Below, piece after piece: positions 23,105 through 33,903 of a DNA stretch of 64,000 bases. The notes under the pieces were generated by a model, which was not told the origin of the DNA, ran no database searches, and saw only the letters and a list, made by a program, of their open reading frames with translations. This DNA is from Eucalyptus grandis. Lineage: Eukaryota; Streptophyta; Magnoliopsida; Myrtales; Myrtaceae. The stretch spans positions 20,597,561-20,661,560 of the forward strand of contig NC_052618.1 in the NCBI RefSeq assembly GCF_016545825.1. Reading direction: 5' to 3'. Both the position numbers and the translations under genes were made by a program. How positions within the stretch are numbered: position 1 is the first letter of the stretch; every line of letters starts with the position of its first letter.

Positions 23105-23450
23105 TCAATATTGTATGGTCTCCAAGGCATTCCAAATGTCTTTGAGATTTGTGCAAGATCGAAAAGTTTCATATAGACAATTTGACAAAGCATTGAGAAT
23201 CCTTCCTCGGCACCTGCTTTCCTCATCCTCATGCCTTTTCCTTGCAGCTTTGATTTCATCATAATCATCATCTTTTGGATTGGGGGACAAGTTGGGGTCC
23301 AGGATGTAGAAGATACATAATGTAGATAAAAGAAAATCATATTGTCCTTTCATCAAATGAATTGGTTCCATCATCAAGATCAATTCGCAATTTGTCAAGA
23401 TTGTGAGAACTTGATGCAGCCAATGTCTCCATCTCCATGATAATAATAAC
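23105..23450 (-). pseudogene. Copia Gag fragment (UBN2 type)
   Basis: The minus strand contains YILDPNLSPNPKDDDYDEIK followed by KRHEDEESRCRGRILNALSN and LKDIWNALE, the recognisable N-terminal half of a copia Gag. The upstream part (DGTNSFDER-like words) is in another frame. No LTR, pol gene or zinc knuckle is attached, so it is a truncated, orphaned fragment between the two RPAC2 copies. It is not part of either complete copia element in the window, because the sequence differs. Confidence 0.75.
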
Positions 23451-24065
23451 CTAAGATTGTTGGGGAAATTGGATTGCCAATGAAGATAGAAAAGTAGCAA
23501 TAGACCATTGATACTTTGATACATAATGATGATCTCTATCCTTAAGATATTATTTGCCCTCACTATTATTGCTATCGAGTTTAGAACAAACATATCTCTA
23601 GGATATTCACCAAAGCTGCATAGAAACAAGTTCAACAATCACTCAATTTCTCTCTTAGAATTTTATTTTGAATATGTTGTTAAAGTTGTGTGTATGAAAA
23701 GAGAAGAAGAGAGTTTTGAAGAAGAAACATTTATCAACAATTGTGATTTTTAAAAATAATACATGAATTGATACCTATTCACAGACAATCAATCAACATA
23801 TTTCTTGGGAATGGATACCTTATCCCCAACTATTACCACTTTTCATGTCAAAAATAACTTTTTTTATAACTATCAATAACCTCTTTTTAGGATCAAGAGT
23901 CGCATATTTTCATAACAAAGAGTCACATTTTCTTTTAATCAAGAAGTACATCTTCTCTTAAACGAAAGTCATTTCGTCTCTTAATCAAGGAACAAATCTT
24001 CTATGATAACAAACTATTTCAAGTTTTCAACAAACTATGGTCTTGTGAGCTAAGTTCTTATGGAA
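23451..24065. other. AT-rich DNA between RPAC2 copies
   Basis: No gene is recognised. A plus-strand frame at 23526-23753 is short and featureless. The boundary at about 24066 marks where homology to the first RPAC2 copy resumes. Confidence 0.5.
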
Positions 24066-24259
24066 GAGTGACTGAAACAAATTGGTCAGTGTAATTGAGT
24101 CCATTGTGGAAACTAGTGTTTTCATCTGAATTGTAAAGATGAATCTTTATACGAAGCTAATCTCCTAACCATAAAATATAAAATCTCTCTCTCCGTGCAT
24201 GGTTAGTGATATCTTTTCTCAACATTGTATAATATTTTCTTGAACAGTAGTTGCTGCTG

Positions 24260-27200
24260 ATGGAACACGCATCCTTTGGAGATCAACGGAATGCCACATT
24301 TTCTCTTGATGAGGAGGATCATACACTTGCAAATGCACTGAGATTCACCTTGACTCAAGAGTCAGTACTACATTACCGTACTTGGTGCTATTTGTCATAT
24401 CTGTACATAGTAGGGATCTTCTATCCATTAATCGTTTTGGTCAATATCAGCATGTGAGTCTTAAACATCAGAAGAACCAGTGAACTTAGTAAAAGGAAGA
24501 ATTTTGATCGGATGGTTACTACATATGAGTTTACACCTATCATTATCACATATTAAATGTTCATTTTTCCCTCAAAATGGAGGCTACTTCTTACTTTGGC
24601 TTTTCGTTGGGTAAACCAGCGAATAAAGCCTGAGTTACTCATCGTGTTCGAGATGAACAAATCTGGAAAAATGTTATGATGAACTACCAACTGGAACATT
24701 TCCTGTTATACTTTCCCTTTTCTCCTTGGGATAGAAGTTAGGAGGATCCTGTAGTATTCTCCAATCTTCTCCATATTTTCTGTTCTAGCTATGGCACATT
24801 ATGTTTTTCGTAAGTTTAGATTCCATACAGTTTTAATGCAACTTGTGTCTATTCTGCAGTCCACGGGTAATATTTAGTGGTTACAACATTTCTCATCCTT
24901 CAAAAGCCCTGGTTAATGTTAGAGTTCAAACGATGGGTACTATGGGGTTAAGTACAATAGAAGTGTCAAAAATTATTTTAATGCAAAAAGTTTATTTTTG
25001 ATTAATTAAAGTGTTAAAAAGTTTGAAAAATAATCATTTTAATGCCAACACCAATCTGATTGGTTGGAAATCTAATGTGGCAATTTTTTTATTAATTTTT
25101 GAAGCCGAAGTGCCTCGCTAAAGAGTACAGTTAGCATCTAAAGAACAAAACAATGCCCTTTGGTGTCTTTCAAATGGGCGTAAAAGGTGAGCAAATGGGC
25201 ATACTAGTGACAAGCAAGGGCGGGAGCAGTGACCAAAACTTGTTGGGGCATGGGCTTCCTCCTTGTCTTCTTCCTTGAAGAACAACACTAGCACTAGCAC
25301 TAGATCTAGCACCAGCACTAGCACCAGCACTAGCACCACTCCGCCTCCGGTTCGTCTGACATTGTTGACAAGCTCAAGCTCTTGTCCTCCTCCTCCTTCT
25401 CATTCCCCCTTCAAAATGACCCACTTTGGCTACCTCCTGAGCAAAGCCCAATCCATCATCTTCATTTGCACCCTCTTTGTCTCTCTCACACTCCCCGTCT
25501 TCTCTTTCTCCACCTTTGACCCTCTTTCTTCCTCCTCCTCCTCCTCCTCTGTCGTTGCCTCCTATTCTTCCCTTCAGCTTCTTGCTAAAGCAACAACATC
25601 AGCCTCTCCTCACTTTGAAGCCCCGAATCGCGCCTCCATTGTTCTAGTCGTTCCCCACCTTCTCCTGGTAGGCCAAGCCCAAAAACGACGTCTCCAAGCA
25701 CTAGTTTGTGCTGTAAAGGATGGGCACCTTGTACAAGTCAGCACGTGCGCCATGAACGATCTCGTTGTTGCTCACTTGGTCAAGTGACTATGATGGCGGC
25801 CAAGCGACGATGGGTGAGCAAGTTACGACTGGCATCAAGCGAGGATCGTAATTTGTATGCGGACGAAGAACCCCAATTTTAGTCCCCGTGTGAGCTACGC
25901 GGCATTGTTTTTGTAAGTTTGTCCACATTTGATGGCAAAACAACTTTGTTTCTTAAAGAGGATGGAAAACAACATCGTTTAAAAGCCACGTCAACTTTTT
26001 TTTTTTTTTTAAATATAAAAGCTACGTAACCAATTTGGCTGGAATCTCTCACTAATGTGACTAAAGTGATTGATTTTTCTCTAATCCAATTTGGCATTTC
26101 TAATGTAGTTTCTTAGGTATTATGTGCTCTCATCAATGTCAAGCCTAAGAGATGTGATGTACTTAGGATGCTTTGCTTTGCTTCTAAACATCATGTTCTA
26201 GTGTGATAATTGTAGTTGGTTATGCATTGCTTGTATATATAGGTAGACCGGGAAATAAGGATTAAGTGCTGCTGGATTTTGTCAAAAAATGGTTGTAAAG
26301 CTCATGGAATCCGCACAGCACATCATGGACATGTTGCCATAACCAGCACTGTTAGGTCTTTCAAAATTGTAGCAACTCTCTGTTTTAACTTTGCACCTTA
26401 GCACCGTGAAACTTTTCCAATATATTGCCCTGGTTAGTAGAGGCCTTCCTTTCCGAGGCATTAGGCCCAGCTTTCGTGTCTCGCATCCATCTTCCCCTTG
26501 TTAGAGAATCAAGATCAGAAGCCAAGTCTGCAATATTGAGAAGTCAATCACAGGAGGTGAAGTCCTCGACAATTATAGATGTGGATCACCGTAAGGCGTC
26601 AAGAAGCAAAAAGAGTTGAAGAAATTGATAACTCATGGATAATGAGTTTCATCAACGGTGGAGATCATACAGATGTCAAAGACACGGATTACCAAAGTCT
26701 CAAGATTGCTGAGTCTCAAGATTGCTGCGGATTACCAAAGTCTCAAGATTGCTGTTCTGTTTTGCTTAGCTGTAAAGTTTGTTAGCGAAAGTTAGTTAGT
26801 TTGTTTTTCTAGTTGTTAGTCCTCTCGTTTTCCGCATATATACAGAGAGGTATTGTAATCGGTTGATGATTATGGAGAACATCTTCTTTTGTTCAATTGA
26901 ATGGAAATAGAATCGAAAACTTCTTCACAGATCATCATGTCATTCTTCATCTTCATCTTCGTATTCTTGATTCTATAAGTTCTCATGGTATCGGAGCGGG
27001 AAGATCAACTGCGTCGCGAATAGAATCTATCAAGTAACCAGATCGTGAATCAAGCCGTAAGAAGTAGACGAACACCGAAGCCCTCTCGGGGTTCAAGGTA
27101 AACACATACAGTTTAGAGCTCATAAGCACTCTTTGTTATCATCTTCTTCAAAGAATCATATTAATGGCGATTAGAACTCCAAAATATCCTTTTCCGATAC

Positions 27201-30200
27201 ATGTGAATATCACAAACTTCGTCACAATCAAACTTGCCGAGGACAACTTCTTATTGTGGCAAGCTCAGATCCAAAGGTTTTTGAAAAGCCAAGATTTATT
27301 TGGTTTTGTTAATGGAGATATTCCTTCACCCTCTCGAATGCTGCAAACAGAGGATGAAGGTTGTGAAACCGATCTTATTAATCCTGAGTATACTGACTGG
27401 ATTAGAACAGATCGTTGATTTCATCATGGATCTCTGGAGTCATTATGAAAATATTTTGAGCCTAATCATTGGATTAGAAACATCACTGAAGTATGGCAAA
27501 CTCTTCGAAAAGGTTTACACAGTAAATCAATTGCTAGAGAGTTTGAATTAAGGGGAAACCGCAAACATGTCATAAGCATGAACAAACCCTTGCCGATTAT
27601 CTCGGGGAATATAAATCCATATGTGATCGTTGAATGCAATAGGCAAACTCGTGGATGATATAACCAAGATGTTTGGTGTATTGGAAGGTTTAGGTCCAGA
27701 GTATGAGAACTTTGGACAACCATATATTGTTTAAAGCCTCAAAACCCAGTATGATGAGGTTATTGCTCAATTAGAAAGGTTTGAATTGAGACTCAAAAAC
27801 TTTTCTAGGAGTCAGTTCAATCCGAATTTGGCGTATTTTGGACAAAGACAGTTTCAGGTTCAGTCTAAAGATGCCACAAATGAAAACTACTTTTCTCAAG
27901 CTTCTGGATTTATATCTGAAAGAGGAGGATACAGAGGTGGTCGAAGCTATGGTCGTGGCAGAACTGGTAACAATAGGGGTCGTGGTTTTGAGAGATATCA
28001 GAATTACAGAACAGATATCTTCAGTCCAGGGCAAGGAAATCAACACCCTAGACAAAGAGAAATGTTATCCCTACAACAAACCAAGGGTTTAGGCCCTATA
28101 CTACTTACTCACAGAGGTACCAAAATGTCAAGACTTATCCTTCGCAAACTCAAGTAAAATTTGCAGAATGAAAAAGAAACAAGTAGCATTCGACTAGAGT
28201 GTCAAATATGTAAAAAGTCCGGACATGATGCTCTTCATTTCTTTGGTATCGGTTTGACAATTCTTATCAAACGTAAGATATTCCAGCAGCCTTGACAGCA
28301 ATGCATATTGAAGACTCAACAGGTAAGTGAGTGGTATCCCGACTGGAGCTACGGCTCACATTAGTGCTGATCCCGGTATGCTCCATACTTTTTCTAAATA
28401 TCAAGGACATGATACCGTTATGATAGGCAATGGATCATGTTTACCCAGTAACTCACATTGGCAACACCGGCTCAAAACAAAGAACAATACATTACCTCTT
28501 AACGATGTTCTAATTGTCCCAGAGATAAAGAAGAACCTCCTTTCAAGGTATCTAAACTCACGAGATGACTTCCCTTGTTCTTTTATTTTTGACAAAACTG
28601 GTGTTTATGTAAAGGACAACAATACCAACACAACCGTGAAGCTCGGAAGGAAAATTAGGGGTCTTTATCAAGCTAATCCACAAACCAGAAGCCTTCTTTA
28701 CTCAAGCGACAAAAGACAGTCGGTGAAGACATATGGCATCAGCGTTTGGCTCATACAAATGCTCAAGTAGTTAAGCATCTACAAAAACGAAGCTTATACA
28801 ATTTGCTTCTTCATCTCAAGTTGTTTGGTGCAGCTGTCAAATAGCCAAAAGTTCAGCTCTATCATTTCCTTTTCGGATTCTCGTATCAAGTTCCCCATTA
28901 GAAAGAATTCATTGTGACATATGGGGACCATCACCAGTCTGTTCCTTTCAAAAGTTTAGATATTATGTGATTTTTGTTGACAATTTTCTCGATCATTTGG
29001 CTATATCCCATGAAGTTGAAATCTGAGTTTTATGATATATTTGTTCAATTTCAGAAGCTAGTTGAACGACAAAGTATAATCATCGATTAAAATCTTCCGA
29101 GTGATGGAGGTGGAGAGTTCGTAAGCTTTAGATTTCAAAAATTTCTGAGTCATCATGGAATAAGACAGTTCATATCATGTCCTCACACCTGAACGTAATG
29201 GAGTCTCCGAAAGAAAGCATCGACACATCGTTGAACTTGGATTAGCTATGCTCTATCACTCAAAAGTTCCACCGAGATTTTGGGTGGATGCATTTGTGAC
29301 GGCTAATTACATCATCAACATTCTTCCCACACCAAAGTTAGATGAACACACCCTATAGCAAACTTCATCATAAACAGCCAAGGTATGATCATTTAAGAGT
29401 ATTTGGCTGTGCATGCTATCCTTGCTTAAGACCATATGCAAGTCATAAACTTGATCCTCGATCTCTTCCCCGTATCTTCTTGGGTTATAGCACTCAGCAC
29501 AAAGGGTATCGATGTTTGGTCCCAACTAATAATCGTGTATACATCAAGTAGGCACGTTGTCTTTGATGAGTATTCCTATCCTTTTACAAAGAAGCGATCA
29601 ATGAATATGGACATTATACAAACTTATACAAACTATGGAGTGAAGGCCTACATTTCCTTGAGTCATCAAGCACCGAGTCACCAGCTACTAGATCCACTCA
29701 TCATCGGCCACACACCGATCCATCCCGATTTCCATGATTGCTGTACCTATCATCCTTGTCACGACAGCAATCTCGAGATCATTTCCTCAAGGAATATGCA
29801 AGATGAGACAATGAGAAGGACAATTTATAGATGTGTGCCTCAACATTGTTCTATTTCTCAAGAACAAAATACTACCAGTTCCTTATCCTCACACAATGAT
29901 CTACGAGCTGAAGGAAGTTCTAATGAAAGGCACTCCAACTCCAATTCCATTCTGTCATCCTCTCTCAAGGTACAAGTAATACTCATCATATGCAAACTCG
30001 ACTAAAGTCTGGAATTCAAAAACCAAATCCAAAGTATGCTTATTTAGCTGATTATCCAGTTCCTATGGAACCAAAGTCTATCAAGTCAGCTTTAGCTAAT
30101 CAAGCCCGGTATAGGGCTATGAAAGAAGAGATGGATGCACTTGCTGAAAATCAAACATGGACATTGATTCCTAGAACTAACCAGATGCATGTAATAGGCT

Positions 30201-32429
30201 GCAGATGGGTCTATAAGACCAAACTCACACCAAATGGCAGTCTTGACAGACTCAAAGCTCGTCTAGTCGCCAAAGGCTTTCACCAAGAAGAAGGACTAGA
30301 CTTCACTGAGACTTTCAGTCCAGTTGTGAAACACACAACAATTCGAATAGTGTTATCTCTTGCTATGATAAGACACGGCCAATACACCAGCTTGATGTTA
30401 AGAATGCTTTTCTTCATGGAGATTTGAACGAGACAAGTGTACATGGAACAGCCACCTGGCTTTATCAGTCCTCATCAGTCAAACCATGTCTGTTTACTCC
30501 ACAAGTCTCTATATGGTCTTCGACAAGCACCAAGAGCTTGGTTTGATAAATTCAGCAAGTTTTTAATCGAAAATGGTTTCTTCTGCAGCACAGCCGATCC
30601 ATCGTTATTTGTTCTACATACAAATTCACATACAGTTCTCTTGCTCCTATATGTTGATGATATCATCTTGACTGGGAGTTCACCACATCTCTTAACTGAT
30701 CTTATTCAGAAACTTAGTCTTCGTTTCATATGAAAGATCTTGGGTATCTTCACTATTTTTTGGGTATTGAGGCCAAACGAACTTCACAGACTCTCTTTCT
30801 GTGTCAAACTAAATATGCTATTGACTTGTTGAAACGAGCTTATATGGCCGACTGTAAACCAGTCTCAACACCTCGCCTCTTCGATCAATCTCCATGGCCG
30901 ACACCGCAAATCTACTTACGGATCCTATGGAATACGAAGCTTGGTTGGTGCTCTTCAATACTTAACCATTACTCGACCAGATCGGTCGGCATTTGCTACT
31001 AATCTTCTCTGTCAAAAGATGCAACAGCCTACTGTTGGAGATTTCCATCAGTTAAAAAGAGTACTTAGATATGTCAAAGGTACTATACATCTTGGAATCT
31101 ATCTCCATTCTCAAAGTTCAGTACATCTCTATGGTTTCTCTGATGCGGATTGGGCTGGTTGTCCAACAACACGACGTTCCACAACAGGTTTTTGCACGTT
31201 TCTTGGATCCAATCTACTATCCTGGTCGGCCAAGAAGCAACCCTCTTGTTTCTAGATCTTCAACCGAAGCGAGTATCGTGCACTTGCTTCGACCACGGCT
31301 GAACTCACCCGGATCACATTTGTGCTACGAGATATAGGGATTTCTCTTCAGCCACCTACTACTATATATTGTGACAACAAATCAGCAATTTCTCTCACCG
31401 CCAATCCAATATTACATGCTCGAACCAAGCACATTGAAGTTGACTTTCACTTTGTCCGTGAGAAAGTCTCTTCGGATCTATTCGTATTCAGTATATTTCT
31501 ACTCATCTACAATTAGCTGATATATTTACCAAGTCTCTATCCCGCTTATCTCATCTTACTCTCCGAACCAAATTGGGAATCGAATCTTTTACTCTTCCCA
31601 ATTTGAGGGGGAATGTTAGAGAATCAAGATCGAAGCCAAGTACGCAATATTGAGAAGTCAATCACGGGAGGTGAAGTCCTCGACAATTATAGATGTGGAT
31701 CACCGTATGCGGGTCAAGAAGCAAAAAGAGTTGAAGAAATTGATAACTCATGGATAATGAGTTTCATCAACGGTGGAGATCATACAGATGTCAAAGACAC
31801 GGATTACCAAAGTCTCAAGATTGCTGAGTCTCAAGATTGCTGCGGATTACCAAAGTCTCAAGATTGCTGTTCTGTTTTGCTTAGCTGTAAAGTTTGTTAG
31901 CGAAAGTTAGTTAGTTTGTTTTTCTAGTTGTTAGTCCTCTGTTTTCCGCATATATACAGAGAGGTATTGTAATCGGTTGATGATTATGGAGAACATCTTC
32001 TTTTGTTCAATTGAATGGAAATACAGAATCGAAAACTTCTTCACAGATCATCTACTGTCATTCTTCATCTTCATCTTCTGTATTCTTGATTCTATAAGTT
32101 CTCACCCCTGCCTTGTGTAACAAATGGAGCTGCTGGTCATCTAGCATTTTCTTTTCTGGTGATCTCCAAAATGGCTTTCCATGTATTCTACTCTGTTCGA
32201 ATCTTTTCCGTGGGGTTTCTCAGGTGAACCAGCAAGAGAAGTTTTGAAAAATGCATGCCAAGATCTGATGCTGATGTGTCAACACATAAGGGGCACATTC
32301 GATAAAGCTGTCAACGATTATTGTAGCAGCTTTCGATTTATTAGGTCTCCTACGGTCACGCAACCTTTTCGAAGAATGGCCTCTATCAAGATCTTTACTG
32401 CAGAAGAATGTTGCACTGATATTTTTTAA
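24260..32429 (+). CDS. RPAC2: RPAC2-like gene, copy 2, with TE-filled intron and altered C-terminus
   Basis: Three exons match copy 1: 24260-24360, 24860-24936 and 32224-32429. All GT and AG sites and split codons are kept, giving an open frame of 127 residues. The core is conserved ([55 protein letters not shown]), with substitutions spread through it. Intron 2 is 7,287 bp because it holds a MULE-like element (24946-26116) and a complete copia element (26499-32104). Relative to copy 1 about 66 bp are missing at the C-terminal end, removing the acidic tail and the stop. The frame then reads through former 3' UTR to give a new tail, [10 protein letters not shown]...CCTDIF. It lacks the GC-rich promoter block of copy 1. 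It could be a functional paralogue, a rarely spliced gene or an early pseudogene. The open frame alone cannot decide. Confidence 0.65.
24946..26116. mobile_element. Pack-MULE-like element in intron 2 of RPAC2 copy 2
   Basis: Absent from copy 1 at the same intron position. Ends are GGTTAAGTACAATAGAAGTG on the left and, on the reverse strand of the right, CTAAGAAACTACATTAGAAA, an imperfect inverted repeat. A likely 9-bp duplication flanks it: GTACTATGG at 24937-24945 and GTATTATGT at 26117-26125, two mismatches apart. Its left subterminal region (TGATTGGTTGGAAATCTAAT through TTTTTTATTAATTTTTGAAG) matches the right subterminal region of the 5177-6199 MULE in reverse orientation. It has a CG-richer interior carrying a long plus-strand frame (25263-25787) and degraded AAAACAACATCGTTTAAA motifs. 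Confidence 0.7.
25263..25787 (+). other. Open frame captured in the Pack-MULE-like element
   Basis: A 174-codon frame begins with a Ser/Thr repeat from a (ACTAGC)-type minisatellite. From the internal Met at about 25416 ([20 protein letters not shown], then [14 protein letters not shown]) it looks like a secretory signal peptide followed by a Ser-rich stretch. After that it has no recognisable domain. This could be the 5' end of a captured cellular gene. It could also be chance, so no function is assigned and the start is uncertain (no ATG at the very 5' end of the frame). Confidence 0.35.
26499..26985 (+). repeat. 5' LTR of the intronic copia element
   Basis: Starts TGTTAGAGAATCAAGATC and ends CTATAAGTTCTCA. 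Contains a triplicated word AGTCTCAAGATTGCTG (26695-26760) and a TATATACA-type TATA box near 26839, with a likely transcript start downstream. It is closely similar to 31614-32104. Confidence 0.93.
27164..28160 (+). pseudogene. Gag of the intronic copia element (broken)
   Basis: Opens at ATG 27164 ([20 protein letters not shown]...) and contains [20 protein letters not shown], a copia gag N-terminus. Frameshifts near 27415 and 27550 and stops near 27735 follow. The C-terminal part (27786-28157) is rich in Gly and Arg ([20 protein letters not shown]), as in nucleic-acid-binding gag tails. Confidence 0.8.
28200..29560 (+). pseudogene. Protease and integrase of the intronic copia element (broken)
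   Basis: A zinc-knuckle-like word [13 protein letters not shown] (28203) is followed by the degraded protease start near 28333-28370 and an open stretch (28327-28770) with [14 protein letters not shown], typical of the copia PR-INT linker. Integrase fragments include [16 protein letters not shown] and, after many frameshifts, FWVDAF-type words and the C-terminal [20 protein letters not shown] plus [16 protein letters not shown] (29342-29551). Catalytic residues lie in regions shattered by frameshifts. Confidence 0.8.
29990..31520 (+). pseudogene. Reverse transcriptase and RNase H of the intronic copia element (broken)
   Basis: RT motifs are [60 protein letters not shown] and the active site [11 protein letters not shown] near 30650. 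A frameshift near 30375 breaks the Asp-containing [10 protein letters not shown] motif (it reads [11 protein letters not shown]), and another stop occurs at 30733. RNase H shows [20 protein letters not shown], then across a frameshift [11 protein letters not shown] and [15 protein letters not shown], with [16 protein letters not shown] at the end (31370-31480). Confidence 0.9.
31614..32104 (+). repeat. 3' LTR of the intronic copia element
   Basis: Partner of 26499-26985. Differences include GATCGAAGCC against GATCAGAAGCC near the start, and small indels near 31707. It ends GTTCTCA at 32104, directly followed by the target duplication CCCCT and then the resumed RPAC2 intron. Confidence 0.93.
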
Positions 32430-32892
32430 GTAAACCGTTTGTGAGTATTTGGGAAGCTATTGGGCACCATTGTATTGATAATCTATGAAGACCTACATAG
32501 CCTCAGTGGCAGAATTAAAGACGAGGATGTCGATGTCGGGGTGATACTTCTTATCTATGTAGTGTTTCGGGAAGACAAATCATTATTTTCTTTGTAACTG
32601 TTTCATTTTTCTTTTTGGGCTTCTGCTCATTCTTTTACGACATTTCCATCAAGTTTTTCCTCGATAGTACGCATGTAAGGCATGCGAGTGGGTTCAACCC
32701 ATTGGCAACCAATTTCCTCGTTTTCCGGCGAAATCTGTCTCATTTTACAAATTTGATAATCGATACAGTAGTATCTCTTTATATCCTTTTTTCTTTTCTA
32801 CTTCATTGTACTGGGAATCATCTCACCTTGTGTCCACATGCTTCAAGATTACATGAGCTACAAGTTCAGAATTACAGTTTTGCAGTAGTCAT
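32430..32892 (+). other. 3' flank of RPAC2 copy 2
   Basis: Aligns with 22360-22740 downstream of copy 1, so it is former 3' UTR and flank. A 90-bp segment near 32665-32755 (GCGAGTGGGTTCAACCCATT...) is absent from copy 1. The plus-strand frame at 32615-32917 is not conserved as protein. Confidence 0.5.
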
Positions 32893-33823
32893 TGTTGGAG
32901 TACAACACCTAATATAATAATAAGAAGCCAAAGGGAAGTGCGCTGCAGCGTCACTTCGTAAACCGCCAAAGAAGAGAGTTCTTGAAGAAGCCACAAGCTG
33001 ATTAAAAAGAGAATGGGCACATATTAAACTAATATTATACTTGTTGCTGGAGTCTTCAAGAGCAGGAAGCAAGCTTCAACTTGGACGCGAAGGAAAAGTA
33101 GCCCACAATTATTGACTCCTTAGCCAAGAAGAAAAGTTCAACTTCAGCTCTTGCACGTTGAAGTCAATGGCGGTGGAGATCAGGCGGTGAATTCCAGGCG
33201 GTGGAAGATGTCTATAAATATGAAAGTACGTGAAGCATTTGAACTCAGGCCAGAAAGCCTCAAGGTGAAGGAGAAGGCCAAAGGGCCTCACAAGGAGGGC
33301 CTCAAGGTGAAGGAGCAGGAGCAGGCCGAAAGGCCTCACATAGAGGCATCGCAGCCTCAAGTCAACAGGCCAGAAGGCCTCAAGGTGAAGGAGCAGGCTG
33401 AAAGGCCTCGAAGAGAGGCTTAACAGCCTCAAGCCACCGCAGGCAGAGTAGGGAGGCCAGGGAGAGGGCCTCACGCCACACGCAGGCGGAGAACTTCAGG
33501 CCAGCAAGGAAGCCACACGTATGTGAGCTTCAGGGAAAGCCTTCAGCAGTGAGAGCTTCGGAACAGGAAGTCACCAGGTGCAACGGTGAACTTCAGGGAG
33601 AGGCACTGCAGCTTCAGTAGCTCTGTTTGAGCGAGTTATCCCTCCGTGATCGAGAAGGGAAGAAAATAGAATAGCTGAGTGTATGCTTGTATTAATGTGT
33701 TTGAGTGTGTTATTGTATCAGCTAGTTTGATTTGAGTATTTTAATGCTTTCGCATATTTTATAAGCTGCGCACTCTACAATTAATATCAAAACAATTGGT
33801 TCCAAATCGTTTTAGTTCCAACA
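32893..33823. mobile_element. Solo LTR, 931 bp, with 5-bp target duplication
   Basis: Starts TGTTGGAGTACAACACC and ends AGTTCCAACA, giving terminal inverted TGTTGGA/TCCAACA. It is flanked by GTCAT at 32888-32892 and 33824-33828. The matching position in copy 1 (about 22746) has no insert. No internal coding region or second LTR is attached, so it is a solo LTR or a small non-coding LTR element. It contains a TCTATAAATA box near 33210 and a GGCCTCAAGGTGAAGGAG repeat. Confidence 0.85.
33245..33440. repeat. GGCCTCAAGGTGAAGGAG minisatellite in the solo LTR
   Basis: The word GGCCTCAAGGTGAAGGAG recurs at about 33257, 33298 and 33377, with partial copies (GGCCTCACAAGGAGG, AGGCCTCGAAGAGAGGC) between. 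It gives open frames on both strands that should not be taken as genes. Confidence 0.75.
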
Positions 33824-33903
33824 GTCATAACAGACTATCCATGGAGGATGTCTACCTAAACATTTAGTTTATTTTGCAGGTAATCTTAAATTTCTGCATG
33901 CCC

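Larger units (their letters stand above)
26499..32104 (+). mobile_element. Complete Ty1/copia retrotransposon in RPAC2 copy 2 intron
   Basis: A 5,606-bp element in plus orientation with LTRs of 487 and 491 bp (TGTTAGAG...GTTCTCA). A perfect 5-bp target duplication CCCCT lies at 26494-26498 and 32105-32109. It has a PBS directly after the left LTR (26986-26997, TGGTATCGGAGC, initiator-Met tRNA type) and a PPT before the right LTR (TTTGAGGGGGAA, 31602-31613). Gag, protease, integrase, RT and RNase H follow in copia order, each with stops or frameshifts. The empty site is visible in RPAC2 copy 1 near 21957. It sits in the same orientation as the host gene. Confidence 0.95.

Noticed and set aside
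33109..33474. Long frames on both strands in the solo LTR
   Set aside because: Created by the GGCCTCAAGGTGAAGGAG minisatellite, with no conserved domain.
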